Shown in pieces: positions 1 to 7,722 of a stretch of DNA of 19,120 nucleotides. Made by a program: the position numbers and the translations under genes. The notes beneath the pieces were generated by a model, which saw only the letters and a program-made list of their open reading frames with translations, searched no databases and was not told where the DNA came from. Numbering within the stretch: position 1 is the stretch's first letter; every line of letters begins with the position of its first letter. Where the stretch lies: contig CAXTVW010000064.1 of NCBI GenBank assembly GCA_964247675.1, positions 1 through 19,120 of the forward strand, given 5' to 3'. The DNA is from BOG-908 sp964247675 (lineage in GTDB: Bacteria > Pseudomonadota > Alphaproteobacteria > Acetobacterales > Acetobacteraceae).

Positions 1-10
1 AAATGCGGGG

Positions 11-60
11 AAGCAAAAGTTTTTTGCTTCTTTTTTTCAAAAAAGAAGGCCTTGCCTCCT
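11..60 (+). repeat. AT-rich palindromic repeat, copy 1 (forward)
   Basis: This is a full copy of the repeat family. It has a GCAAAAG/TTTTTTGC block, then a core hairpin CTTC-T7-C-A6-GAAG, then the gene-facing tail GGCCTTGCCTCC. The tail points toward dsbD, whose stop codon is about 85 bp to the right. Its probable inverted partner would lie left of the window. Confidence 0.9.
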
Positions 61-146
61 TTTTAGCCAAATGACGATGAAACGTCTCAAGCAGCCGCCT
101 GGCCGAACCCGTGGGTCCATTCGGGTCTCGCTTTATCGAAACGCTC

Positions 147-2138
147 TCACTTCCCCACCCGATCCAGCACCAACCCAGCCGTCAAGATCTGCGGCAGCAC
201 CTCCGGCTCGCCCGCCGCCGGGTAGAACACATAAAGCGGCACGCCCGCCCGGTCATATTGCTGCAGGAAGGCGGTGATCCCCGCATCCCGCCGCGTCCAG
301 TCCCCCTTCAGATACGCCACGTGATGGGCGGCAAACGCGTCACGCACCGCCTGCGGTGCCAACGCCACCCGCTCGTTCACCAGGCACGTCACGCACCAGG
401 CCGCACTCATGTCCACCAGCACCGGACGGTGCTCCGCCCGCAGGCTGGCCAGGCGCCCGGCAGAGAACGGCTCGGACCCGTCGGCTGCCACGCCTTGCGC
501 CGCCTGCGCCGCCGGCGCCGCCAGCGCCACCGCCGCCAGCAACGCCAGCCCGCCGGCCGCACTCGCCAGTGCGGCCAGGTTCAGCACCACCGGCCGCTCG
601 CGCGTCTGCCCGAACCCGTAGGCCCAGGCGGCGAACGCAACCAGCAGGAAGCTCGCGAAGATGGCCGCCAGACCCGTCTGGTCGGTCTGCTGGCTCGCCA
701 CCCACACCATCCACAGCGCCGCCGCATACATCGGAAACGCCAGCAGGTGCTTCAGCGTGTCCATCCACGCGCCGGGCTTCGGCAGCAACCGCGCCGTTGC
801 CGGGCTGAGCGCCAGCGCCGCATAGGGCGCCGCCAGCCCCAATCCCAACGCCACGAAGATCGCCATCCCCTCCACCGCCGGCATCGCCAGCGCGGCGGCC
901 AGCGCCGCCCCCATGAACGGCGCGGTGCAGGGCGTGGCCACCACCACCGCCAGCAGCCCGGTGAAAAAACTGCCGCGCGAGGCCAACCGCTGCCCCGCCC
1001 CCGCCATCTGCCCGCCTACCAGGAACACGCCCGACAAGTTCAGACCGATGGCAAACAGCAGCCACCCCGTAGCCGTGGTGAACACCGCCGACTGGAACTG
1101 CACCCCCCATCCCGCCGCCCCGCCAGCCGCCCGCGCCGCCAGCGTCAGCCCGCCGATCGCACAAAAGGCCGCCACCACGCCCAGCGTGTAGAACGCCGCC
1201 TCCCGCCGCACATGCGCCCGCGCCACCCCCGACAGCCGCGCCAGAGACAGCGCCTTGATCGCCAGGATCGGCAGCACGCAAGGCATCAGGTTCAGGATCA
1301 ACCCGCCGGCAAACGCCAGTACCAGCGCCTCCAGCAGCCCCGGCCCGGCAACCCGGTCCTGCGGCAGCGCCCCCCCGGTCGCGGCCACCGTCAATGCCTC
1401 GGTCTGCCCGCCCGTGTCCGTCAGCACCAATACGCCGGCCAAGCTCGTCATCGGCGTCTTCACCGGCCGCAACGCCAGCGAAACCCGCTCCGCCGACACG
1501 TGCAGCACCTGTTTGGCACCCTGCTCGATCACCCCCGCCTCAGCCGGAAAGAACTGCGCCGTCCGCAACGATAGATGCGGCGCATCCAGCCACAGCACGC
1601 CTCCCGGCGTCACATGCGCCGCAAACGGACTGGCCCGCGGCACGCGCGCATCCGCGGCCTGGAACAGCGCCGCCTGCGCCCCAGCCGCACCCGTGCCCAC
1701 CGGCAGATCCAGGTGAAACGTGGCGTCCTCCGGCACGCAGACCGTGGCGCAAACCAGCCAGGTCGCATGCGCCGTGATGGCAGCCGCCTTGTCCGCCGTG
1801 GCCGTGACGGGCAGCAGCACCTCACCCGTATAAGCAAAACTGGTGAACGGCCCCTCATGCAGCAGTTCCGGCGCCGGATACTGGATCGGCCCCGCCTTGG
1901 CCCCCGCCACCTCCAGCGTCGGTGCCGCACCCGCATCCCCAGGGTTGGACCAATACGTATGCCAACCCGGTACCAGCTTCAGGTGCAGGCCGATCCGGAA
2001 CGGCTTGTCCGCCACGATACTGTCGGACTCGCTGACCAGCGTCGCCGTGCCGCGCGCGTTGGTCACCGCCGCGCTCTCGCTGGCGGCGGCTGGGCCGGCT
2101 GCGAGCAGGGCGAGCAGGGCGGCTATCGGGACGCGCAT
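147..2138 (-). CDS. dsbD: DsbD/ScsB-like protein-disulfide reductase (thiol:disulfide interchange protein)
   Basis: This inner-membrane electron-transfer protein moves reducing equivalents from cytoplasmic thioredoxin to periplasmic thiols. The 663-residue product shows three parts in order. A signal peptide (about 1-20) leads an N-terminal periplasmic beta domain with the pair C130/C134 in LVCATVCVPE. A multi-span membrane domain (about 265-540) carries one cysteine in each half: NLMPCVLP (C287) and ATPCTAPF (C404). A C-terminal thioredoxin-like domain has WCVTC (C582/C585). The long N-terminal region resembles the ScsB-type branch more than classical E. coli DsbD. The start at 2138 is chosen because the signal peptide begins there and an AAGGAGT ribosome site lies just upstream; a longer frame runs back through repeat copy 2 but only translates the repeat. 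The gene is divergent from hrpB. The family is clear; the dsbD versus scsB naming is less so. Confidence 0.93.
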   Translation of the reverse strand: MRVPIAALLALLAAGPAAASESAAVTNARGTATLVSESDSIVADKPFRIGLHLKLVPGWHTYWSNPGDAGAAPTLEVAGAKAGPIQYPAPELLHEGPFTSFAYTGEVLLPVTATADKAAAITAHATWLVCATVCVPEDATFHLDLPVGTGAAGAQAALFQAADARVPRASPFAAHVTPGGVLWLDAPHLSLRTAQFFPAEAGVIEQGAKQVLHVSAERVSLALRPVKTPMTSLAGVLVLTDTGGQTEALTVAATGGALPQDRVAGPGLLEALVLAFAGGLILNLMPCVLPILAIKALSLARLSGVARAHVRREAAFYTLGVVAAFCAIGGLTLAARAAGGAAGWGVQFQSAVFTTATGWLLFAIGLNLSGVFLVGGQMAGAGQRLASRGSFFTGLLAVVVATPCTAPFMGAALAAALAMPAVEGMAIFVALGLGLAAPYAALALSPATARLLPKPGAWMDTLKHLLAFPMYAAALWMVWVASQQTDQTGLAAIFASFLLVAFAAWAYGFGQTRERPVVLNLAALASAAGGLALLAAVALAAPAAQAAQGVAADGSEPFSAGRLASLRAEHRPVLVDMSAAWCVTCLVNERVALAPQAVRDAFAAHHVAYLKGDWTRRDAGITAFLQQYDRAGVPLYVFYPAAGEPEVLPQILTAGLVLDRVGK

Positions 2139-2151
2139 CGATACTCCTTGA

Positions 2152-2203
2152 GAAAGCAAGCAAGGCCTTCTTTTTTGAAAAAAAGAAGCAAAAAACTTTT
2201 GCT
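2152..2203 (-). repeat. AT-rich palindromic repeat, copy 2 (reverse)
   Basis: This is a full reverse copy of the CTTC/GAAG type. Its GCTTGCTTTC-like tail ends only a few bases from the dsbD ribosome binding site, so it lies inside the dsbD 5' leader. No full forward partner faces hrpB; a short tail-like remnant (GGCCTGCCTTCC) occurs at about 2274-2285. Confidence 0.9.
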
Positions 2204-2322
2204 CCCTCGCTGCTGATAGGCGCGGCCAGGTCTTGCAGGCGCGCCTTGTTGCGGCAGCGCGCATGCCTGTGCCGGCCTGCCTTCCTTTTCAACACCGCCG
2301 CCAAACCGGTTACACGTCACTG

Positions 2323-4722
2323 ATGGACCTACCCATCCAGGACGCGCTCCCCGCCCTCCTGCAAACCCTCGCCACCACGCCAAACGCAATCCTCGTCGCC
2401 CCCCCAGGCGCCGGCAAGACAACCGGAGTCCCCCTCGCCCTCCTCGCCGCCCCCTGGCTCGCCAACCAGCGCATCCTCATGCTGGAACCGCGCCGCCTGG
2501 CCGCCCGCGCCGCCGCCACCCGCATGTCGGCGCTCCTGGGCGAACCGGTAGGCACCACCGCCGGCTACCGCACCCGCCTGGACAGCGCCATCACCCCCAC
2601 CACCCGCATCGAGGTCGTCACCGAGGGCCTCCTCGTCCGCCGCCTGCAATCCGACCCCGGCCTGGAAGGCGTAGGCTGCGTCATCTTCGACGAAGTGCAC
2701 GAACGCGGCCTCGACGCCGACCTCGCCCTCGCCTTCTGCCTGGACCTCCAACGCGCCCTCCGCCCGGAACTCCGCCTGCTCGCCATGTCCGCCACCGCCG
2801 ATGGCGCCCGCCTCGCCACCCTCCTGGCCGGCCCCGTGGTGGAAAGCGCCGGCCGCATGCACCCCGTCGCCCAGCACCACGCCGCGCGAGACATCCCCGG
2901 CCCGCGGGACCTCGCCGACGCCATGGCCCGCGCCATACGCGCCGCTTTGGCCGCCCACGCCGGTGACATCCTCGCCTTCCTCCCCGGCATGGGCGAGATC
3001 CGCCGCACCGAACAATCCCTCGCCGGCTGCGGCGCCCTGGTCCTCCCGCTGCACGGCGACCTCCCTCCCGCCGAGCAGGACCGCGCCCTCACCCCGGCCG
3101 CCGGCCGCCGCGTGGTCCTCGCCACCTCCATCGCCGAGACCTCGCTGACCGTCCCAGGCGTGCGCATCGTCATCGACGGCGGCTGGCGCCGCACCCCGCG
3201 CCTGGACCCCGCCACCGGCCTCACCCGCCTGGAGACCGTGCGCATCAGCCGCGCCGCCGCCGAGCAGCGCGCCGGCCGCGCCGGCCGCGAGGCTCCCGGC
3301 GTGGCCATCCGCCTATGGACCACCGCCCTGCACCGCGGCCTGGCCCCCTATGACCGCCCGCAGATCTTCGAAGCCGAACTCGCCGGCCTCGCACTCGACT
3401 GCGCCGCCTGGGGCGCCATCCCCGCAGACCTCCCCTTCCCCGACCCGCCACCCGCCGGCGCGCTCGCCGCCGCCGGCAGCCTCCTCACCCTGCTCGGCGC
3501 CCTGGACGGCCAGGGCCGCATCACCCCGCTGGGCCGCCGCATGGCCCAGCTCGGCGCCCACCCCCGCCTGGCAGCGATGATGCTCGCCGCCCCCGACCCG
3601 GCTTCCGCCGCGCTCGCCGCGGACCTTGCCGCCCTGCTGGAGGAACGCGACCCGCTGCGCAACACCGCCAGCGCGGACGTGGCCACCCGCCTCTCCGCCA
3701 TCGCCCACGGCGCCGCCGACGCCGACCGTGGCGCGCTCTCCCGCATACGCCAGGCCGCCACCCAGTACCGCCGCCGCCTGGGCACCCGCGCCAGTCCGGA
3801 CGGCGACCCCGGCGCCCTGCTCGCCGCCGCCTTCCCCGACCGCATCGCCCAGCGCCGCGGCGAGCCCGGCTCCTTCCGCCTGTCAGGCGGGGGCGGCGCC
3901 CGCCTCTCCCAGGCCGACAAGCTCTCTCAGGCCCGCCTCCTCGTCGTCGCCAGTCTGGAACAGAAGGCCTCTGCCCAGATCAGGCTGGCGGCCGAGCTGG
4001 ATCCCGCAAACCTGCCCCCCGCCATCGCCGCGCAAACCTCCGAGTCGGTAGAGAGCGGCTTTGATCAGGCGACCGGCGCCGTGTTCTCCCGCCGCCGCCG
4101 CCGCTACGGCGCGCTGGTCCTGGAAGACCGCATGGTCCCCGCCGACCCCGATGCCACCGCCGCCACCCTGGCCGGCGTACTCGCCGCCAAGCTCGATGCC
4201 CTGCCCTGGACCCCGCCGGCCCGGCAACTGCAGGCCCGCGCCGCCCTGCTACACGGGCTGGACTCCGGCTTTCCGGACATCTCGGACACCGCCCTCGTCA
4301 ACACCGCGCAGGCCTGGCTGGCGCCGCATCTGCACGGCTTCACCCGCCTCGCCGATGCGTCCCGCCTGGAGATGACCGCCATCCTGCGCAACCTTATTGG
4401 CTGGGAAGCCGCCGCTCGCCTCGACCGCGAGCTGCCGACGCATCTGGACCTGCCAGGCGGCCGCGCCGGCATCGACTACGATGCACCGGTCCCGGCCGTG
4501 TCGGCCCGCGCGCAAGCGTTCTACGGCCTGACCCGCACGCCCAAGCTCGCAGGCGGCCGGATCGGGCTGCAGATGGCCTTGCTCTCGCCGGCGGGCCGGC
4601 CGGTGGCGATCACTGCGGATATCGCGGGCTTCTGGCGCGGCGCCTGGGCGGACGTGCGCCGGGACATGCGCGGCCGATACCCCAGGCACTCCTGGCCTGA
4701 GGACCCCTCCGCTCCGCCCTAA
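2323..4722 (+). CDS. hrpB: ATP-dependent RNA helicase HrpB (DExH, DEAH/RHA superfamily 2)
   Basis: This is a cytoplasmic SF2 helicase. HrpB proteins are conserved, but their substrate is poorly defined. The 799-residue length fits the family (about 800-820). Helicase motifs appear in order: Walker A APPGAGKTT (26-34), DEVHERG (123-129), SATAD (156-160), ATSIAETSLT (267-276) and QRAGRAGRE (315-323). A family-typical C-terminal region follows to the end. The ATG at 2323 starts just before the conserved N-terminal helix; upstream in-frame ATGs at 2233 and 2263 would add only arginine/proline-rich sequence. It is divergent from dsbD, with 184 bp between the starts. The stop is followed immediately by repeat copy 3. 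HrpA is excluded by length and by the C-terminal domain. Confidence 0.96.
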   Translation: MDLPIQDALPALLQTLATTPNAILVAPPGAGKTTGVPLALLAAPWLANQRILMLEPRRLAARAAATRMSALLGEPVGTTAGYRTRLDSAITPTTRIEVVTEGLLVRRLQSDPGLEGVGCVIFDEVHERGLDADLALAFCLDLQRALRPELRLLAMSATADGARLATLLAGPVVESAGRMHPVAQHHAARDIPGPRDLADAMARAIRAALAAHAGDILAFLPGMGEIRRTEQSLAGCGALVLPLHGDLPPAEQDRALTPAAGRRVVLATSIAETSLTVPGVRIVIDGGWRRTPRLDPATGLTRLETVRISRAAAEQRAGRAGREAPGVAIRLWTTALHRGLAPYDRPQIFEAELAGLALDCAAWGAIPADLPFPDPPPAGALAAAGSLLTLLGALDGQGRITPLGRRMAQLGAHPRLAAMMLAAPDPASAALAADLAALLEERDPLRNTASADVATRLSAIAHGAADADRGALSRIRQAATQYRRRLGTRASPDGDPGALLAAAFPDRIAQRRGEPGSFRLSGGGGARLSQADKLSQARLLVVASLEQKASAQIRLAAELDPANLPPAIAAQTSESVESGFDQATGAVFSRRRRRYGALVLEDRMVPADPDATAATLAGVLAAKLDALPWTPPARQLQARAALLHGLDSGFPDISDTALVNTAQAWLAPHLHGFTRLADASRLEMTAILRNLIGWEAAARLDRELPTHLDLPGGRAGIDYDAPVPAVSARAQAFYGLTRTPKLAGGRIGLQMALLSPAGRPVAITADIAGFWRGAWADVRRDMRGRYPRHSWPEDPSAPP

Positions 4723-4769
4723 GCAAGAAAGGCCTTCTTTTTTGAAAAAAAGAAGCAAAAAACTTTTTC
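4723..4769 (-). repeat. AT-rich palindromic repeat, copy 3 (reverse)
   Basis: This CTTC/GAAG-type copy begins on the base after the hrpB stop codon. Its tail faces hrpB. It pairs with copy 4, and the two enclose a GC-rich inverted repeat. Confidence 0.9.
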
Positions 4770-4774
4770 TCCCA

Positions 4775-4826
4775 CGCTGCTGACGCGCCTTCGCGTTTCA
4801 GGAGGCACCCGGCTGGTTCAGCAGCG
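4775..4826. repeat. GC-rich inner inverted repeat between copies 3 and 4
   Basis: CGCTGCTGA (4775-4783) and TCAGCAGCG (4818-4826) are perfect 9-bp inverted arms separated by 34 bp. With the outer repeat arms they make one composite inverted repeat of about 160 bp filling the gap between hrpB and the ribbon-helix-helix gene. Confidence 0.7.
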
Positions 4827-4832
4827 GGGTAG

Positions 4833-4883
4833 GAAAGGTTTTTTGCTTCGTTTTTGCAAAAAAGAAGGCCTTTCTTACCTTCC
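4833..4883 (+). repeat. AT-rich palindromic repeat, copy 4 (forward)
   Basis: This copy is slightly degenerate (GCTTCG-T5-GC-A6-GAAGG). Its tail abuts the stop codon of the minus-strand ribbon-helix-helix gene at 4885. It is the inverted partner of copy 3. Confidence 0.85.
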
Positions 4884-4884
4884 T

Positions 4885-5214
4885 TCAGCCCTCAAGCTGC
4901 AGCTGGTTCTCAACCTCGATCTCGCTGAGCACGCCGAGCGGCATGCCGGTGGCGGTAGCACTCCCATGCCCTGCCGCCTCGTGGCCATCCGCCGTGGCAG
5001 CGGCCCGGAAATACGCCAGCACATGCACGCGCACCGCGCTGGTACGTCCGCCGGCAGGGGCCGTTCGCTCGACCGATCGGATGAGGTCGCGCAGTTCGAT
5101 GCCCTCGCGCAGGCAGACCTCCCGCAGCGCGTCCCATACTTCCGGCTCCAGGCGCATGCTCGTGCGCCCAGTTCCGGCGGTGATGTTGCGATTGACCAGC
5201 CTGCTCCCGCCCAC
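4885..5214 (-). CDS. Ribbon-helix-helix (RHH_4-type) domain protein, probable transcriptional regulator
   Basis: This is a predicted small cytoplasmic DNA-binding protein of 109 residues. Residues about 6-50 match the alphaproteobacterial RHH_4 pattern: LVNRNITAGTGRTSMRLEP forms the basic strand, followed by helices EVWDALREVC and ELRDLIRSVER. A glycine/alanine-rich stretch and an acidic tail follow. The start is placed at GTG 5214 because a strong AGGAGG site lies 6 bases upstream; an in-frame start at 5268 would put that site inside the gene and add residues the family lacks. bolA lies upstream on the same strand, 92 bp away. DNA target and function are unknown. The family call is from recognised motif shape, not a search. 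Confidence 0.82.
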   Translation of the reverse strand: MGGSRLVNRNITAGTGRTSMRLEPEVWDALREVCLREGIELRDLIRSVERTAPAGGRTSAVRVHVLAYFRAAATADGHEAAGHGSATATGMPLGVLSEIEVENQLQLEG

Positions 5215-5306
5215 GTGCCGCCTCCTGGCGATTTGTTGCAAGGCCCAGCTACTCCAAACAGCGCTCAAACGAAACGCTTTCTCACCAATTTGTGCTGTTT
5301 TCGAGA

Positions 5307-5576
5307 TTACATTTCATCTGGCGAGCGCAAACTCAACGATAGCGCGTGCAAGCCCTGCTCGAACTCGCCTTTGAGCACGCTATGCACGATACGAGACCGC
5401 TCCACCCGTTTGAGAGCGGTGAACTTTTCTGAGACGAGGGTCACGGCGTAATGCGTCTCGCCCACATCGCTCGCGCCCGAATGTCCGGCGTGCCGGTGGC
5501 TCTCGTCCTCGATCGTCATCCGCAGCGGGGAAAACGCCGCTTCGAGCACTGCGCCCATGCGTGCCTGCCTGTTCAT
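5307..5576 (-). CDS. bolA: BolA family protein
   Basis: This is a small cytoplasmic protein of 89 residues. BolA proteins pair with monothiol glutaredoxins in iron-sulfur cluster handling and stress or morphology regulation. The sequence shows the DESHRHAGH region (24-32), then HYAVTLVSEKF (42-52), the RSRIVHSVL helix motif (60-68) and the LHALSL ending (76-81). The ATG at 5576 has a good AAGGAGA ribosome site about 8 bases upstream. A longer frame runs into repeat copy 5 and is not real coding. The gene is divergent from the J-domain gene, an arrangement typical of alphaproteobacteria, where bolA faces dnaJ-like, cobS and cobT genes. Confidence 0.93.
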   Translation of the reverse strand: MNRQARMGAVLEAAFSPLRMTIEDESHRHAGHSGASDVGETHYAVTLVSEKFTALKRVERSRIVHSVLKGEFEQGLHALSLSLRSPDEM

Positions 5577-5604
5577 CGTCTGGTTCTCCTTCGGGAAGAC
5601 ACAT

Positions 5605-5650
5605 GGAAAGCAAGCCGACCCTTTTTGGTAAAAAGACCAAAAAACTTTCA
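5605..5650 (-). repeat. AT-rich palindromic repeat, copy 5 (reverse, degenerate)
   Basis: This is a diverged copy. The core on the minus strand reads GGTCTTTTT-ACC-AAAAAGGGTC, with imperfect pairing. The tail GGCTTGCTTTCC faces bolA, whose ribosome site is about 14 bp away. It pairs with copy 6; a small GCACC-AACCC-GGTGC hairpin (5664-5678) sits between them. Confidence 0.75.
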
Positions 5651-5710
5651 CCGCCCCGCACGTGCACCAACCCGGTGCCTCCTGAACAGCCGAAGCGCAT
5701 CGGCGTCACG

Positions 5711-5762
5711 AAGCAAAAGTTTTTCGCTTCTTTTGACTAAAGAAGAAGGCCTTCCTTGCCTC
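5711..5762 (+). repeat. AT-rich palindromic repeat, copy 6 (forward)
   Basis: The core hairpin here is CTTCTTT-TGACT-AAAGAAG, with a normal-sized loop in place of the usual near-zero loop. The tail GGCCTTCCTTGCC faces the J-domain gene, which starts at 5810. Confidence 0.85.
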
Positions 5763-5809
5763 ACGAAACCGGCCTTGCCGCCACCCACCCCCAACGCACA
5801 TAACGAGGG

Positions 5810-6406
5810 ATGACCGAGCGTACGCGCCCAACCCGCGCCAAATCCTACGACCCCGACCCGGCCGCCCCCGGCCGGTGCTGCGACGTCCCGGGCTGCCCAA
5901 ACGAAGGCGGCTACCGCGCGCCGAAATCGCGTGACTCGCTGCGCGACTATTTCTGGTTCTGCCTGGATCACGTGCGCGCCTACAACGCGAGCTGGGACTT
6001 CTACAAAGGCATGACGCCCAGCCAGATCGAGGCGCACATGCGCGACGACACCGGCTGGCAGCGCCCCACCTGGCCGCTCGGCCGTCTCGGCGGCGGCATG
6101 CCCGAAGAGGATCTGGTGCATGACCGGTTGGACATCCTGGGTGCGGCCGGCATGCGGCAGGGGCGCCAGCGCGGCCAGCCGGCGCAGAACGGCACGCCCC
6201 CCGATCTGCGCCAGCCGCTGGATACGCTCGGGCTGCACTGGCCCGTCTCGCTGGACGAGGTGAAAACCCGCTACAAGGCGCTGGCCAAATGCCACCACCC
6301 GGACGCCAACGGAGGCGACCGCCGCGCCGAGGAACGTTTCAAGGTGATAAACCTGGCCTACGCGCAGGTCCGCTCGCATCTTTCCCCGGAACATGCCGGC
6401 GCATGA
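5810..6406 (+). CDS. J-domain (DnaJ-like) protein of the bolA-cobS neighbourhood
   Basis: This 198-residue J-domain protein probably acts as a co-chaperone for DnaK-type ATPases; its client is unknown. The J domain is at the C-terminus: LDTLGLHWPVSLDEVKTRYK (137-156) is helix I/II-like, the HPD motif is H163-D165, and the domain runs to about residue 190. The N-terminal half has C23, C24, C29, C51 and H54, arranged like a possible zinc site (CPGC-like turn, then FCLDH). No full DnaJ G/F or zinc-finger region is present, so it is not DnaJ itself. It is followed 93 bp later by cobS, a conserved alphaproteobacterial order. Start ATG 5810 has only GAGGG directly before it, so initiation may be weak. 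Confidence 0.9.
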   Translation: MTERTRPTRAKSYDPDPAAPGRCCDVPGCPNEGGYRAPKSRDSLRDYFWFCLDHVRAYNASWDFYKGMTPSQIEAHMRDDTGWQRPTWPLGRLGGGMPEEDLVHDRLDILGAAGMRQGRQRGQPAQNGTPPDLRQPLDTLGLHWPVSLDEVKTRYKALAKCHHPDANGGDRRAEERFKVINLAYAQVRSHLSPEHAGA

Positions 6407-6499
6407 GCGTTACGAGAACGCGGGCGTGACTTTCCGGCCCGTACCCTCACGCGCTACACCAAAGGCGCACCGGCAGCACAGCCAAGGACCGACCACCCG

Positions 6500-7528
6500 A
6501 TGAACAAGATTGCCGCCCTGCAACCGTCCGAAGCCCAACCGAGCGTGCCAGGCGCGGCCGTAGCCGCGCGTCCCGACACGACGGTCAACGCCCGCGAGGT
6601 GTTCGGCATAGAGACGGACATGGTGGTGCCCGCCTTCAGCCACCGCAGCGAGCAGGTGCCCGACCTCGATCCCACCTACAAGTTCGACCGCGAGACCACG
6701 CTCGCCATCCTCGCCGGCTTCGCCTTCAACCGCCGCGTGATGATCCAGGGCTACCACGGCACCGGCAAGAGCACCCACATCGAGCAGGTCGCCGCCCGCC
6801 TGAACTGGCCCTGCATACGCGTCAACCTGGACAGCCACATCAGCCGCATCGACCTGATCGGCAAGGACGCCATCGTCCTGAAGGACGGCAAGCAGATCAC
6901 CGAGTTCCGCGAAGGCATCCTGCCCTGGGCGCTGCAGAACCCCTGCGCCCTGGTGTTCGACGAGTACGACGCCGGCCGGCCGGACGTGATGTTCGTCATC
7001 CAGCGCGTGCTCGAAGTGGAAGGCCGCCTGACCTTGCTGGACCAGAACCGCGTCATCCGCCCGCACCCGAGCTTCCGCCTGTTCGCCACCGCCAACACGG
7101 TGGGCCTGGGCGACACCACCGGCCTGTATCACGGCACCCAGCAGATCAACCAGGGCCAGATGGACCGCTGGAACATCGTGGCCACCCTGAACTACCTGCC
7201 GCACGCGCAGGAGACCGCGATCGTGCTGGCCAAGATGGGCGTGGACGCCAAGGACACGCCGGCCCGCAAGCAGATAGAAAGCATGGTGGCCCTGGCAGAC
7301 CTCTCGCGCGCCGGCTTCATCAACGGCGACATCTCTACCGTAATGTCGCCCCGCACCGTCATTACCTGGGCGGAGAACACGAAGATCTTTGGCGACGTGG
7401 CCTTCGCATTCCGCATGACGTTCCTCAACAAATGCGACGAGGCGGAGCGTTCGACTGTGGCCGAGTATTACCAGCGTTGCTTCAACGTGGAGCTGCCTAC
7501 GGGCTCTCTGGTTCGCCGCGCTGTCTAA
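6500..7528 (+). CDS. cobS: Cobaltochelatase subunit CobS (AAA+ ATPase)
   Basis: This is the ATPase subunit of the aerobic, ATP-dependent cobaltochelatase CobNST, which inserts Co2+ into hydrogenobyrinate a,c-diamide in cobalamin synthesis. The 342-residue product shows Walker A GYHGTGKST (84-92), Walker B LVFDEYD (151-157), sensor-1 FRLFATANT (192-200) and the SPRT region (283-286). The N-terminus carries the family's FGI...VPAFSHRSEQVP stretch (35-54). In related genomes cobT directly follows cobS. Here the stop is followed at once by repeat copy 7, and the next gene is an acyl-CoA dehydrogenase, so the partner gene must lie elsewhere or be absent. Synteny with bolA and the J-domain gene supports the call. 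Confidence 0.95.
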   Translation: MNKIAALQPSEAQPSVPGAAVAARPDTTVNAREVFGIETDMVVPAFSHRSEQVPDLDPTYKFDRETTLAILAGFAFNRRVMIQGYHGTGKSTHIEQVAARLNWPCIRVNLDSHISRIDLIGKDAIVLKDGKQITEFREGILPWALQNPCALVFDEYDAGRPDVMFVIQRVLEVEGRLTLLDQNRVIRPHPSFRLFATANTVGLGDTTGLYHGTQQINQGQMDRWNIVATLNYLPHAQETAIVLAKMGVDAKDTPARKQIESMVALADLSRAGFINGDISTVMSPRTVITWAENTKIFGDVAFAFRMTFLNKCDEAERSTVAEYYQRCFNVELPTGSLVRRAV

Positions 7529-7574
7529 GGAAGCAAGCAGTTCTTTTTTGAAAAAAAGAACCAAAAAACTTTTG
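7529..7574 (-). repeat. AT-rich palindromic repeat, copy 7 (reverse)
   Basis: This GTTC/GAAC-type copy begins directly after the cobS stop, with its tail toward cobS. It pairs with copy 8. Confidence 0.9.
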
Positions 7575-7589
7575 TCACGGCTGTCGCGC

Positions 7590-7615
7590 CGTGCGGAGAG
7601 GTCTGCGACCGCACG
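7590..7615. repeat. GC-rich inner inverted repeat between copies 7 and 8
   Basis: CGTGCGG (7590-7596) and CCGCACG (7609-7615) form a perfect 7-bp stem with a 12-base loop. It lies between the two AT-rich copies. Confidence 0.6.
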
Positions 7616-7654
7616 AATATCTGCCGCCCTGTCCCCCAGCCCGCCCCAGCGCCA

Positions 7655-7706
7655 GGAGCAAAAGTTTTTTGGTTCTTTTTTTCAAAAAAGAACCGCTTTC
7701 TTCCTT
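7655..7706 (+). repeat. AT-rich palindromic repeat, copy 8 (forward)
   Basis: This is a GTTC/GAAC-type copy. It has an AGGAGCAAAAG left end and the tail CGCTTTCTTCC, which stops 17 bp before the acyl-CoA dehydrogenase start. Confidence 0.9.
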
Positions 7707-7722
7707 ACTCACCGCTTGGCAA

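Noticed and set aside
111..1574. A 487-codon Arg/Pro/Gln-rich plus-strand frame opposite dsbD
   Set aside because: It arises from high-GC third-position bias in the antisense of dsbD. There is no recognisable motif and no ribosome site.
7591..7722. N-terminal extensions of the acyl-CoA dehydrogenase, LutB, BolA and DsbD through the repeats
   Set aside because: The extensions only translate the repeat (SKSFLVLFFKKE-type or KFFASFFQK-type peptides). Family start positions, or ribosome sites for BolA and DsbD, lie downstream of it. The hydrolase is the single exception kept.
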